DNA of 64,000 nucleotides from Myxococcales bacterium. GTDB taxonomy: Bacteria; Myxococcota_A; Polyangia; Polyangiales; Polyangiaceae. Of the stretch, positions 36,746 to 45,518 are shown piece after piece. The stretch covers positions 69,624 through 133,623 of the forward strand of contig JADKKK010000008.1 of NCBI GenBank assembly GCA_016720545.1, given 5' to 3'. The position numbers and the translations under genes are program-made. Below the pieces are notes generated by a model, which made no database searches, was not told the DNA's origin, and worked only from the letters and a program-made list of their open reading frames with translations. Within the stretch, counting starts at the first letter, position 1; every line of letters begins with the position of its first letter.

Positions 36746-37247
36746 GGGCCCGGGAGGCTACCATGAACGTCGCCACCGCTCGACGCGGAAGCGCTCGGCC
36801 GTAAGCGCCGGGGACCGCACGGAAATGTCCGTTCCAGCGCGCCGGCGCGCTCCCTCCGAGTGACAGCGGCTGAGTCGCGCGACCTGGCAGCCGGACCTGG
36901 CAGGCGGACCTGGCGGACGTGCCAGTGGACCTGGCCGTGGACCTGGCAGTGGACCTGGCAGTGGACCCCGCGCGGGCTGTCACGCGCAGCTCGCGGAGCA
37001 CGGCCCTTCGCTTGCGTGCTCCGAGGCGAGCGCATGCTCGGGCGTGTCGACACGGGTCGGGCGCGGCATTTCGTGGTCACGTCGATGGGGAGCCCGCCGA
37101 AGGCGAGGTCTCGCCATGGACACACAACTTGGCTGACAGAACCCTCGCGGGTTCTTACCTCCACACTTCCACTCGAGACGCTCACCGTGCTCCGTCACAC
37201 GCCGCTTCCCGGTTGCCCGGGCGCCGCGCTCGGCCTAGGAGAGGTGC
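36746..37247. other. Intergenic region between divergent tkt and phoD-like genes
   Basis: No gene is supported. It should contain the divergent promoters of both neighbours. A 12-bp-type tandem repeat occupies 36881-36968. A compact hairpin AGAACCC/GGGTTCT with loop TCGC lies at 37138-37155, about 95 bp before the phosphatase start. Short open frames here translate the repeat into VDLAVDLA or TWQWTW runs and are not credible. Confidence 0.5.
36881..36968. repeat. GGACCTGGCAGT minisatellite
   Basis: About seven imperfect copies of a 9- to 12-bp unit built on GACCTGGC(AGTG). The last three copies (about 36930-36968) are nearly exact 12-mers. Confidence 0.8.
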
Positions 37248-38855
37248 ATGCGAAAGCGCCCAGCTACACCACAACTCCCCTCGAACGAGCTTCGCGCCAC
37301 GCTCGGGCGTCGCGAGCTCTTCTTTGGGGCGCTGGTGCTCGCGCTCCCGCTCGCCGCGTGCAGCGGCACGGTCGGCGAGCCCGCGAAGCGCCCCTTCGCC
37401 CACGGCGTCGCGAGCGGCGATCCGCTCCCCGACGCGGTGATCCTGTGGACGCGCGTGAAGGGTGAAGGCGACTCCGCAGTCGAGGTAAAGTGGGAAGTCG
37501 CGGAGGACGCCGGGTTCCAGCGGCTCGCCGCCTCAGGCACGTTCACGACGAACCAGGAGCGCGACTTCACGGTGAAGGTCGACGCGAAGGGCCTCGCGCC
37601 GGGGCGCACGTACTACTACCGCTTCAGCGCGCTCGGCGCGTCGTCGCCCGTAGGCCGAACGCGCACCGCGCCGCAGGGGTCTACGGAGCGCCTCCGTTTC
37701 GCCGTCGTCTCGTGCGCGAGCCTCGCGCACGGCTTTTTCCACGGCTACCGCGAGATCGCGAAGCAGGCCGACCTCGACTGCGTGATCCACCTCGGCGACT
37801 ACATCTACGAATACGCGACAGGCGACTACGGGGACGTGCGCACCTACGAGCCGGCGAACGAGATCGTGAGTCTCTCGGACTACAGGACGCGGCACGCTCA
37901 GTACAAGCGCGACCCGAACCTCCAAGAGGCGCACCGCCAGCACCCGTTCATCACGATCTGGGACGACCACGAGATCGCGAACGACGGCTACAAGGACGGC
38001 GCCCAGAACCACACGCCGGGCAGCGAGGGCGCCTGGGCCGATCGCAAGGCCGCCGCGCAGCGAGCGTACATGGAGTGGATGCCCATTCGGGAGCAGGAGG
38101 GCGGCCGCATCTTCCGCAAGCTCGCGTACGGCGATCTCGTCGACCTCGTGATGCTCGACACGCGCTACCACGGCCGCACCCTGCAACCTGGGGGCGCCAT
38201 CGCCGCACCCCCCGCTCCTGATCCGAAGCGCACGTTGCTCGGCGAAGATCAGGCGGCGTGGATGGAGAGCTCCCTCAAGGACTCGAAGGCGCGCTGGAAG
38301 CTCCTCTGCCAGCAGGTGATGGTGGGCAATCTGGTCCTCAACCCCGGCAAGGAGATCGCCAATCTCGACCAGTGGCACGGCTACCCCGAGTCGCGCAACC
38401 GCCTCCTGAGCTTCTTCCGCGACTCGGGCGTGAAGAACATGGTGGTGCTCACCGGCGACATCCACAGCTCGTGGGCCAATGAGATCACCTTCGATCCTGC
38501 CGACAAGGCCGCCTACGACCCCGTCACGGGGCGCGGTTCACTGGGCGTGGAGCTCGTGACGCCAGGCATCACTTCACCCGGCATCCCAGACCTGTTCCTC
38601 AGCATTCTCGACGACGCGCGCCCAAAGAACCTCCACGTGAAGTGGGTCGACGGTAGCAAGCGAGGATTCATCATCCTCGACGTGACGAACGAGCGCGTGC
38701 AGGGCGCGTGGTACCACTTTCAAGACATCACGGTCGAGGCACCGCAGACCCCCGCCTTCGCGAAGGCGTGGTCGGTGCGCGACGGGGAGACTCGCCTCGT
38801 CGCCGACGAGGCCGCCCCCTCGCGCCAAGGCGCCCCCGCGCTCGCCCCGGCCTGA
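37248..38855 (+). CDS. PhoD-family alkaline phosphatase/phosphodiesterase
   Basis: 535 residues. The N-terminus has a twin-arginine-like signal with lipobox (LGRRELFFGALVLALPLAACSG), suggesting Tat export and possible lipid anchoring. The PhoD N-domain begins FAHGVASGDPLPDAVILWTRV. Metal-site motifs of the Ca/Fe-dependent phosphatase core are CVIHLGDYIYEY, ITIWDDHEIANDGY, LDTRYHGR and VVLTGDIHSSWANE. It releases phosphate from mono- or diesters outside the inner membrane. In other bacteria it is induced by phosphate limitation; no Pho box was identified here. Confidence 0.93.
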   Translation: MRKRPATPQLPSNELRATLGRRELFFGALVLALPLAACSGTVGEPAKRPFAHGVASGDPLPDAVILWTRVKGEGDSAVEVKWEVAEDAGFQRLAASGTFTTNQERDFTVKVDAKGLAPGRTYYYRFSALGASSPVGRTRTAPQGSTERLRFAVVSCASLAHGFFHGYREIAKQADLDCVIHLGDYIYEYATGDYGDVRTYEPANEIVSLSDYRTRHAQYKRDPNLQEAHRQHPFITIWDDHEIANDGYKDGAQNHTPGSEGAWADRKAAAQRAYMEWMPIREQEGGRIFRKLAYGDLVDLVMLDTRYHGRTLQPGGAIAAPPAPDPKRTLLGEDQAAWMESSLKDSKARWKLLCQQVMVGNLVLNPGKEIANLDQWHGYPESRNRLLSFFRDSGVKNMVVLTGDIHSSWANEITFDPADKAAYDPVTGRGSLGVELVTPGITSPGIPDLFLSILDDARPKNLHVKWVDGSKRGFIILDVTNERVQGAWYHFQDITVEAPQTPAFAKAWSVRDGETRLVADEAAPSRQGAPALAPA

Positions 38856-38902
38856 GCGCCCCGGCGGCGAGCCACGTGCATTCTGCACGCGTCTCTCCCT
38901 GT

Positions 38903-38918
38903 CGACGGCACGCCGTCG
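38903..38918 (+). terminator. Hairpin downstream of the phoD-like gene
   Basis: CGACGG/CCGTCG with loop CACG, preceded at 38876-38888 by a second small hairpin GTGCA/TGCAC. There is no T run, so a termination role is only suggested by position. Confidence 0.3.
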
Positions 38919-39008
38919 GGCGGCGGTTCGGCGTCGCGGCGACGGCCGCTGGACGGCGGCCCGCTGGGTCGCGTAGCTTCGGCGCGTGCCGACGAGCCAC
39001 GAGGACCG

Positions 39009-40031
39009 ATGAGCCCCGCGACCGAGAACTTCGACGCGGCCCCGAACGTGAGTGTGGACCAAGCGGAGCGCCTCGCGGCGACTCACTTCGGGGTTCGAGG
39101 GACCGCGTCTCCGCTCGAGGGTGAGCGGGATCGCAATTTTCACCTTCGTACGGGCGACGGGGCCGGGTTCGTCTTCAAGGTCCACCCCCCAAGCGAAGAT
39201 CCGGCGGTGGTCGACTTTCAGATCGGCGCGCTCGCTCACCTCGCAGCGGTCGACCCGTCGCTGATGGTGCCGCGGGTCATGCCCTCGGTCGGCGGCGAGT
39301 CGTCCGTCTTGCTGGAGCTCGGCGCGGGGCGGCCGCAGATCGCGCGACTCTTGACGTACGTGCCTGGCGTGCCCCTTGGCCACCCGCTCAATACGACACG
39401 ACTGAGAGGCCTCGGGCACCTGCTCGCGCGCCTCGATCGTGGCCTCCGGGGGTACTTCCATTCCGCGGGCCGAGCGCCGCTGCTCTGGGACGTCCAGCGG
39501 GCGGACCAGGTGACTCCGCTCCTCGCGCACATCGAAGACCGCTCGCTCCGGGACGCCGCATCGGAGGGCCTCGAGCGCTTCGCGCGCGTGGTCAAGCCCG
39601 CGCTGCCGGCGCTGCGCGCCCAGGTCATTCACAACGACGCTCACCACGAGAACGTGCTCGCCGACCCCGCCGACCGCGATCGTGTCGTCGGCGCCCTCGA
39701 CTTCGGCGACCTCGTGCACGCCCCCCTGATTCAGGAGCTCGGGGTCGCCGCGTCGTACCACCTCGGCGCGGACGACGTGCTGGGCCCGACGGCCGTGCTC
39801 GTGGGCGCCTACTCCGAGGTCCACCCACTCGAGGCCGACGAGATCGAGGTCCTGGCCGACCTCATGCTCGCGCGTCGAGCGATGGCGGCCGCGATCGGGG
39901 CTTGGATGTCTCGCGAGGCCCCCGAGCCGTTCCGCCTCGAGGCTCCGACGCGGCGTGACGCCCTCCGTCGCCTGCTCTCCCTTTCCCGCGCCGAGGCCAC
40001 GGCCCGTCTTCGCCGCGCCGCCGGAGTTTGA
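39009..40031 (+). CDS. APH/ChoK-fold phosphotransferase, probable hydroxylysine-kinase type
   Basis: 340 residues, cytoplasmic. The kinase-like fold shows the N-lobe (RDRNFHLRTGDGAGFVFKVHPP with the ATP-binding Lys), the catalytic loop VIHNDAHHENVLAD and the DFG-equivalent GALDFGDLVHAP. The gene ends 1 bp before an aminotransferase-III-type gene. This kinase plus class-III PLP enzyme arrangement is known from 5-hydroxylysine kinase with 5-phosphohydroxylysine phospho-lyase in animals and from fused bacterial proteins. The inference is that it phosphorylates a hydroxylated amine or amino acid. The exact substrate is not determined. Confidence 0.8.
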   Translation: MSPATENFDAAPNVSVDQAERLAATHFGVRGTASPLEGERDRNFHLRTGDGAGFVFKVHPPSEDPAVVDFQIGALAHLAAVDPSLMVPRVMPSVGGESSVLLELGAGRPQIARLLTYVPGVPLGHPLNTTRLRGLGHLLARLDRGLRGYFHSAGRAPLLWDVQRADQVTPLLAHIEDRSLRDAASEGLERFARVVKPALPALRAQVIHNDAHHENVLADPADRDRVVGALDFGDLVHAPLIQELGVAASYHLGADDVLGPTAVLVGAYSEVHPLEADEIEVLADLMLARRAMAAAIGAWMSREAPEPFRLEAPTRRDALRRLLSLSRAEATARLRRAAGV

Positions 40032-40032
40032 G

Positions 40033-41334
40033 ATGCGAGAAGCCATGGGAAACGCGTTTGTACCGGGCGCAGTGGCGCTCGATCCGGCGGAGGCCGCGAT
40101 GATCGAACGCCGAGGTCGCGTGCTCGGTCCCGCGTATCGCCTGCAATACGAGCGCCCGCTCCACATCGTGCGTGGGGAGGGCGTGCACCTGACCGACGCG
40201 AACGGCGTGCGCTACCTCGATGCGTACAACAACGTGCCGTCCGTAGGGCACGCGCACCCGCGTGTCGTCGAGGCGCTCACGCGGCAAGCGGCGACGCTGA
40301 ACACGCACACGCGATATCTTCACGAGAACATCCTCGCCTACGCCGAGCGCCTCCTCGCGACGATGCCGGACGCCCTCGCTCACGTGATGTTCACGTGCAC
40401 CGGCTCCGAGGCCAACGACCTCGCGGGGCGCATCGCGCAGGCGCACACGGGCGGTACAGGCTTCATCGTCACCCGGTACGCGTATCACGGCGTGACCGAG
40501 GTGGTCTCGAGGCTGTCCCCGTGCCTCGGTGAGGGCGTCCAACAGGGTCCGCACGTTCGCCTCGTCGCTCCGCCCGAGTCGGGTGTCGCCGACGTGGGCG
40601 CCAGGTTCGCCGAGGGCGTGCGGCGCGCGATCGCCGACCTCGAGGCCCACGGGATCCGGCCCGCGGCGCTCCTGGTAGATACCGTGTTCACGAGCGACGG
40701 GAACTACGTCGATCCGGCCGGCTTCCTCGGGCCCGCCGTCGAGGCCATTCGCGAGGCGGGCGGCCTGTTCATCGCGGACGAGGTGCAGCCGGGCTTTGGT
40801 CGAACCGGCGCGCACTTCTGGGGCTTCGGTCGGCACGGCATCGTCCCCGACATGATCACGATGGGCAAGCCGATGGGGAATGGACACCCCATGGGGGCGG
40901 TCGCGGGGAGGCGTGAGCCGATCGCCTCCTTCGCGAACCAGGTTCGCTATTTCAACACGTTTGGAGGGAACCCAGTCTCGTGCGCCGTCGGCCTCGCGGT
41001 GCTCGACGTGATCACCGACGAGGGCCTGATGGCCAACGCCGCCGATGTGGGCGCGCACCTCCACGCGGGACTCGACGCGCTCTCCGGGCGCTGCCCCACG
41101 CTCGGCGAGCGGAGGGTCGCGGGGCTCGCCTGCGCGGTCGATGTGGTGGACGCCGAGGGTCGCCCTGATCCGGTCGCCGCGACGCGGATCGTGAACGGGC
41201 TCCGCGATCGCCAGGTGCTCATCAGCATTTCCGGCATTGAACACGCGACTCTGAAGATTCGCCCTCCGCTCGTCTTCCAGAGGGCCCACGCGGACCAGCT
41301 GCTCGAGGCGCTCGAGGGGGTGCTTCGGTCGTAG
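40033..41334 (+). CDS. Class-III PLP enzyme, probable phospho-lyase (PHYKPL/ETNPPL type)
   Basis: 433 residues from the ATG at 40033, one base after the kinase stop and preceded by CCGGAG. Class-III aminotransferase fold: LDAYNNVPSVGHAHPRVVEA, the cofactor phosphate region TCTGSEANDLAGRIA, PLP Asp in LFIADEVQPGFGRTG, the Schiff-base Lys in ITMGKPMGNGHPMGAV and FNTFGGNPVSCAVGLAVLDV. The phrase NNVPSVGH and the whole layout match the AGXT2-like phospho-lyases better than ordinary transaminases. With the kinase it would eliminate phosphate and ammonia from an O-phosphorylated amine. Confidence 0.88.
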   Translation: MREAMGNAFVPGAVALDPAEAAMIERRGRVLGPAYRLQYERPLHIVRGEGVHLTDANGVRYLDAYNNVPSVGHAHPRVVEALTRQAATLNTHTRYLHENILAYAERLLATMPDALAHVMFTCTGSEANDLAGRIAQAHTGGTGFIVTRYAYHGVTEVVSRLSPCLGEGVQQGPHVRLVAPPESGVADVGARFAEGVRRAIADLEAHGIRPAALLVDTVFTSDGNYVDPAGFLGPAVEAIREAGGLFIADEVQPGFGRTGAHFWGFGRHGIVPDMITMGKPMGNGHPMGAVAGRREPIASFANQVRYFNTFGGNPVSCAVGLAVLDVITDEGLMANAADVGAHLHAGLDALSGRCPTLGERRVAGLACAVDVVDAEGRPDPVAATRIVNGLRDRQVLISISGIEHATLKIRPPLVFQRAHADQLLEALEGVLRS

Positions 41335-41632
41335 TCGGGTCTCCGTTGCCTGGGGAGCAAGCGCCCCGCGTGGTGGCAAGTCTCGCGGCCGGTCCGGCAC
41401 TCACTATCGTGGTTCGGTAGAAGAGTATTCCACGATCACGCAAATCGAACCAGGAACGCGCGCGCCGATCGGGGCGGACGCTCGACGGCCGGGATCGTTC
41501 GCCGTGCGTCGCTCGCCGCGGCGATGCAGGCGCTCGCGTTCGTGCTCCGCCGTCGCGCGCGGCGGATCGAGGGGCGAGCGCCGCGGGCCAGGCACGGAGC
41601 CCGGCGCGCGGCGCGGCGGTCGCGCGGGCGAC
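41335..41632. terminator. Convergent intergenic region with inverted repeat
   Basis: ATCGTGG (41406-41412) pairs with CCACGAT (41430-41436) between two convergent genes, so it may act as a bidirectional terminator. The remaining 200 bp up to the protease stop are GC-rich and show no supported gene. Confidence 0.35.
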
Positions 41633-42862
41633 TCAGTATCCGGGAGGGAACACGGTCGCCACGAGGCCGTAGCCGTCGGCGACCTTCGTGTCGAGGTACG
41701 CCATGTCGAGGTCGTAGTAGCCCGAGGGCGGCGTCTGGTCGACGCCGGGCAGGCCGGTGCCGCCCCACGAGTTCTTCACGCGAAGGAACTCGATCTTCGT
41801 GTCCGGCGCGAGCGCCCGCTGCAACAGCGCACGATCGCTCACGTCCTCGCCCGCCTTCAGGAGCGTGCCGTCGGCGAGCTTGGCCTGGTAGTCGAAGCCG
41901 AGCGTCATGTGCCCGCCCGTGCGGCCCTTGCCGCGGGTGTCGAGCTGCTCCTTCGTGAACCTGGAGCCGCTCAACGCGTTGAAGTCGACGTTCCACCAGG
42001 TGAGCACCGGCGCGTGGTCGTGGAGCGCCTTCTGCACGCGGATTTGGTAGGTGCGGCGCGCGGTGGGGTCCTCGGGGTACTTGACCTCGTTCCAAATCGA
42101 CGGGCCGCTCGGGGCGACCGCGTCGGAGAGCTTCCCGCGCGCGTCAACGCCCTGGGCACGCGCGTTCGGCCACGCGATGAGGATGTCGGTCGGGCCGAGC
42201 ACGCCCGCCGCCTTGCGCTTCGTCAGGCCCGCGCCGGTGGCAGAGCCCGCGCCGGTCTGGCCAAAGACGTCGTCAAGTTTCTTTACGACCTCGGGGCTGA
42301 GACCGAAGGCCTTGTCGAGCTCTGCGCGGACGAGCTTTCGGTCGCGGCGGGCCTCGACGGTCTTCAATGCGCCCTCCTTCAGCGACAGGGTGATGGCGCG
42401 GATGGCCGTGCTCTGGCGCGAGGAGCGGGCGTCGTTCGCCTCCTCGGGGATGAAGTCGGACTCGAGCATCGCGCCGTAACGGGCGACCTCCCAACGGAAG
42501 AGCGACCAGGTGCCGCCCGCCGAGAACTCGCTCTTGTCGTTCAGCGCGGTGTCCGGCCAGCTCGTGATCTTGGTGAACCAGTCCCAGTACGTGGCGTAGC
42601 TCTCGGAGAGGTTCAGCTCGGTGTTCGTCGCGCGCTTGTTCAGCGACTCGACCCAGCCGATGTGCGCGTAGACCCAGCAATTGCCGATGCTCTGGTTCTT
42701 GACCGACGAGTGGACGACGCTCGTGATGTTGTCGGTCGAGATGTCCTCCTCGGGCTGCTCCTCGGAGGGGTCGACGGCCGCGCTGCAGCCCGCGGCGAAG
42801 GTGGACGCCGCCGCGAGCATGGCGAGGAGCGCGAAGCGGAAGGGACGGGCGAGTTCGGTCAT
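41633..42862 (-). CDS. Papain-like (C1 family) cysteine protease lipoprotein
   Basis: 409 residues from the ATG at 42862. Signal peptide with lipobox (LAMLAAASTFAAGCSAA). The catalytic set is in family order: Gln and Cys in VKNQSIGNCWVYAHIGWVES (near 60-75), His in TGGHMTLGFDY and Asn in RVKNSWGGTGLPG. A long helical insertion between Cys and His (about residues 140-250) makes it larger than papain and closer in build to bleomycin-hydrolase/C1B-like proteins. It is probably a surface or periplasmic peptidase. No propeptide or inhibitor gene is seen. Confidence 0.87.
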   Translation of the reverse strand: MTELARPFRFALLAMLAAASTFAAGCSAAVDPSEEQPEEDISTDNITSVVHSSVKNQSIGNCWVYAHIGWVESLNKRATNTELNLSESYATYWDWFTKITSWPDTALNDKSEFSAGGTWSLFRWEVARYGAMLESDFIPEEANDARSSRQSTAIRAITLSLKEGALKTVEARRDRKLVRAELDKAFGLSPEVVKKLDDVFGQTGAGSATGAGLTKRKAAGVLGPTDILIAWPNARAQGVDARGKLSDAVAPSGPSIWNEVKYPEDPTARRTYQIRVQKALHDHAPVLTWWNVDFNALSGSRFTKEQLDTRGKGRTGGHMTLGFDYQAKLADGTLLKAGEDVSDRALLQRALAPDTKIEFLRVKNSWGGTGLPGVDQTPPSGYYDLDMAYLDTKVADGYGLVATVFPPGY

Positions 42863-42990
42863 GGGCGCCTCCAATGCGAGAACCGTGCTAGCTTGCCTAC
42901 ATGGGTACACATGGGGCCCACTGGCGTGATCACCGCTGATTGTCGCCGAAGGCCGCGGCGATAGCGACCCGAAAGGTCACCGTGCGTGGA

Positions 42991-44382
42991 TCACGGGGGT
43001 CTCACGGTGGGGACCGTCGGCCTCAGGGTCTCGTGCGACGGGCGGGCGCGCTCCTCGGCAGGGAGCCGCGCGAACGGGCTCGACGCCGCGGTAACGAAGC
43101 GGAGCAGCTCGACCACGGCGCCCGTCGCCTGCGCGAGGTCGGGCTCGCGGAGCTGGTCGGGCGTGTCGCGCTGGGTGTGGTGGATGTCGAAGTAGGTGCT
43201 CATGTCCTGCCGCGCGTCGAGGACCGGCACCCCGGCGGCGCGGAGCGGGATGAGGTCCGCGCCGCCCTCCGCGGGCTCGCGCGAGCTCACCACGCCCGGC
43301 ACGGTCGGCAGGGTGACGGGCCCGCCAGCGCGCGCGCGGAGCTCGACGACGCGGCCGGTCCCCGCGTCGAGCTCGAGCGCCGCCACGTGGCGGTCGAGCT
43401 CGCCGGCGTGCGTGGCCGCGTAGGCCTTGGCGCCCGCGAGGCTGTTCTCCTCGGCCGCGAAGAGCACCACCCGCAGCGTGCGCTCCGGCGGAGCGCGGAG
43501 AAAGGCGCGCGCGGCCGCGACCACGATGCCCACGCCCGCGCCGTCGTCGACCGCGCCGCGACCGAGGTCCCACGAGTCGAGGTGCGCGCCGACCACCACG
43601 ATCTCGTCGGGCGCGCGCGTCCCGCGGATCTCGGCGACCACGTTGGCCGAGATCGCGTCGGGGCCGGTCGCCGTGACGACCGACAAGGTCACTCGGGTGG
43701 GCCCCGCGAGCAGGGCGGCGTGGAGGCGGTCGGCCGCCACCGCCGAGAGCGCCGCGCCCGGGATTCTGGCGCCGTTCTGGCGCATCGAGCCCGTGTGGGG
43801 CGCGTCCGTGGCGTCGGTGCCGACCGAGCGCACGAGCGCGGCGACCGCCCCGCGCGCCTCCGCCTCGCGCGGACACCCCGCCCGAACTCCGACCGCGCGC
43901 CCGTAGCCCGCGCCGTCGACCGCGCGGTCGGTGTGAACGTTGCAAAATACAATCTTTCCGCGGAGGCTCCCTTCGGGGAGGGACGCGATGTCCGCGTGCG
44001 CGCCGACCTCGACGACGTCGGCTGACACGTCGCCCGAGACGCTCCACCCAAGCGCCGTGATCGTGAGCGGCGACGTGACGCCCCCGGTGGTGAGCGTGGC
44101 GTTCTCCTTCACGCGGCGCCACACCGGGACCGCGACGGGCTCCGCGCGCACCGACGCGAACCCGAGCTCGGCGAGGGTGCGGGTCGCCCATGCGACGGCG
44201 CGTGCGTCGTTCGCCGAGCCGGCGAGGCGCGGGCCCACCTCGGTCGAGAGTGAGCGCGCGAGAGTGTACGCCAGCGTGGGCGGCGCGGCGGGCGCCGGCG
44301 AAAGGCTCGGCGGCGAGGGCGGCGGGACCGCCGGGGCGGCGCACGCGGCGAGCCACAGCGCGGCTACGGGGACAGCGCGCAT
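42991..44382 (-). CDS. M28-family zinc aminopeptidase/carboxypeptidase Q-like lipoprotein
   Basis: 463 residues from the ATG at 44382; a GTG 30 bp upstream is possible. Lipobox-like VAALWLAACAAP. A PA-like insert (GKIVFCNV...) precedes the catalytic domain. Zinc ligands and catalytic residues: VVVGAHLDSWDLG (His and catalytic Asp), GAVDDGAGVGIV (bridging Asp), LFAAEENSLAGA (Glu-Glu), LELDAGTG (Asp) and YFDIHHTQRD (His). The order is that of carboxypeptidase Q-type M28B enzymes, which trim peptides outside the cytoplasm. Confidence 0.91.
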   Translation of the reverse strand: MRAVPVAALWLAACAAPAVPPPSPPSLSPAPAAPPTLAYTLARSLSTEVGPRLAGSANDARAVAWATRTLAELGFASVRAEPVAVPVWRRVKENATLTTGGVTSPLTITALGWSVSGDVSADVVEVGAHADIASLPEGSLRGKIVFCNVHTDRAVDGAGYGRAVGVRAGCPREAEARGAVAALVRSVGTDATDAPHTGSMRQNGARIPGAALSAVAADRLHAALLAGPTRVTLSVVTATGPDAISANVVAEIRGTRAPDEIVVVGAHLDSWDLGRGAVDDGAGVGIVVAAARAFLRAPPERTLRVVLFAAEENSLAGAKAYAATHAGELDRHVAALELDAGTGRVVELRARAGGPVTLPTVPGVVSSREPAEGGADLIPLRAAGVPVLDARQDMSTYFDIHHTQRDTPDQLREPDLAQATGAVVELLRFVTAASSPFARLPAEERARPSHETLRPTVPTVRPP

Positions 44383-44487
44383 GGGCGAGGACGAGGGCGT
44401 ACGGCGTGTCACGGCCGCAGGCTCACAGCCAGGACAGGCAGCGTCAAGCTCCGCGCCTCACCCCTCACTGCGCCTCATTACGCCTCA

Positions 44488-45222
44488 TTACGCCTCACTA
44501 CGCTCGCGGCCGCTCTCCGCGCCGCGAGCCTCGAACGCGGCGAGCGCGTCGCCCAGGTCGAGGGCGACGAGCGCGGCCCGGAGATCCGCGGCGACCGGTG
44601 CGCGCACACGGACTGCGCGAGGCTCATCCTCGCCGCACGCGGGGTGCGGAAACGTGATCTCGAACGCGTGCAGCGCGAGGCGAGCGAGCCCGGTGCGCGC
44701 GCGAATGTGCCGGTTGAACCAGCCCGTTCCGTAGTTCGAGTCGAGCGCGATCGGGTGGCGCAAGTGGGCGAGATGGCGCCGAATCTGGTGGTACCTGCCG
44801 GTCTTAGGGTGCGCCGCGACGAGCGAGCAGTGGTCGCCTGTGCCCACACGCTCGATCTCCGTGATCGCGGCTACGCGCACGGGCGAGTCCTCCGCCTTGG
44901 GGATCGCGTAGTCGACCGTGCCCCGCTCCGGCGCGTGGCCACGAGCGAGCGCGAGGTAGGTCTTCGCCACGCGCCCCTCGTCGAAGGCGACGCGGAGGCG
45001 CGCGGCGATCGCGGGCGAGAGGGCGAAGACGAGCGCGCCGCTGGTCCCCCGGTCGAGCCGATGCACGGGGTACACGTACGCGCCGAGCGCGTCCCGGACG
45101 CGGGTCATGACCACGTCGCGATCCGGCGCGAGCTCGGTCCGGTGGCAGACGAGGCCCGCCGGCTTGTCGACGACGACGAGCGACTCGTCTCGAAAGAGGA
45201 ACACCACGGGGGGGACGGCCAC
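44488..45222 (-). CDS. RluA-family pseudouridine synthase (TruC-like)
   Basis: 244 residues from a GTG at 45222; upstream codons are low-complexity. There is no S4 domain. It begins PPVVFLFRDESLVVVDKPAGLVCHR, the catalytic motif is YPVHRLDRGTSGALVFAL with the invariant Asp, and PKTGRYHQIRRHLAHLRHPIALD is the family's RNA-binding loop. The short single-domain form and the RRHLAHLRHPI phrase fit TruC, which modifies U65 of tRNA-Asp, but other small RluA paralogues cannot be excluded. Confidence 0.88.
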   Translation of the reverse strand: MAVPPVVFLFRDESLVVVDKPAGLVCHRTELAPDRDVVMTRVRDALGAYVYPVHRLDRGTSGALVFALSPAIAARLRVAFDEGRVAKTYLALARGHAPERGTVDYAIPKAEDSPVRVAAITEIERVGTGDHCSLVAAHPKTGRYHQIRRHLAHLRHPIALDSNYGTGWFNRHIRARTGLARLALHAFEITFPHPACGEDEPRAVRVRAPVAADLRAALVALDLGDALAAFEARGAESGRERSEA

Positions 45223-45518
45223 GAGGCCACCGTACACGCCTCCCCGTCGGACGGCGGTTCTCACCCCGCGCGACCCCGATGTCAGGGGCCCCCTGGGCCG
45301 CGCCCGGGGCGCGGCGCATTCGCCACGCGGCGCGCGCGTTTGCACGTATCCTCCGGAGAGTGGCTCGGGAGTTGCTTCGATCTCCCTCGTCTTCCGTCTC
45401 TCTGACTCGTGTTGCCTCGGGCGCCGACTCGCCCGACTCCACTCGCTCCCATCGCACGCACTGCCCCTTCCGTTGGGGCGCGCGTCGAACGCAAATATGG
45501 CTCCGCCGGAGGTGCTCC
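45223..45518. other. Intergenic region ahead of the Cys-rich protein gene
   Basis: Divergent promoters for the pseudouridine synthase and the Cys-rich protein are expected here, but no clear -35/-10 pair is visible. A strong ribosome binding site (GGAGGTG) lies at its right end. Confidence 0.4.

Noticed and set aside
36919..37440. Gene encoding VDLAVDLAVDLAVD repeat protein
   Set aside because: It merely translates the intergenic minisatellite and runs out of frame into the PhoD-like gene.
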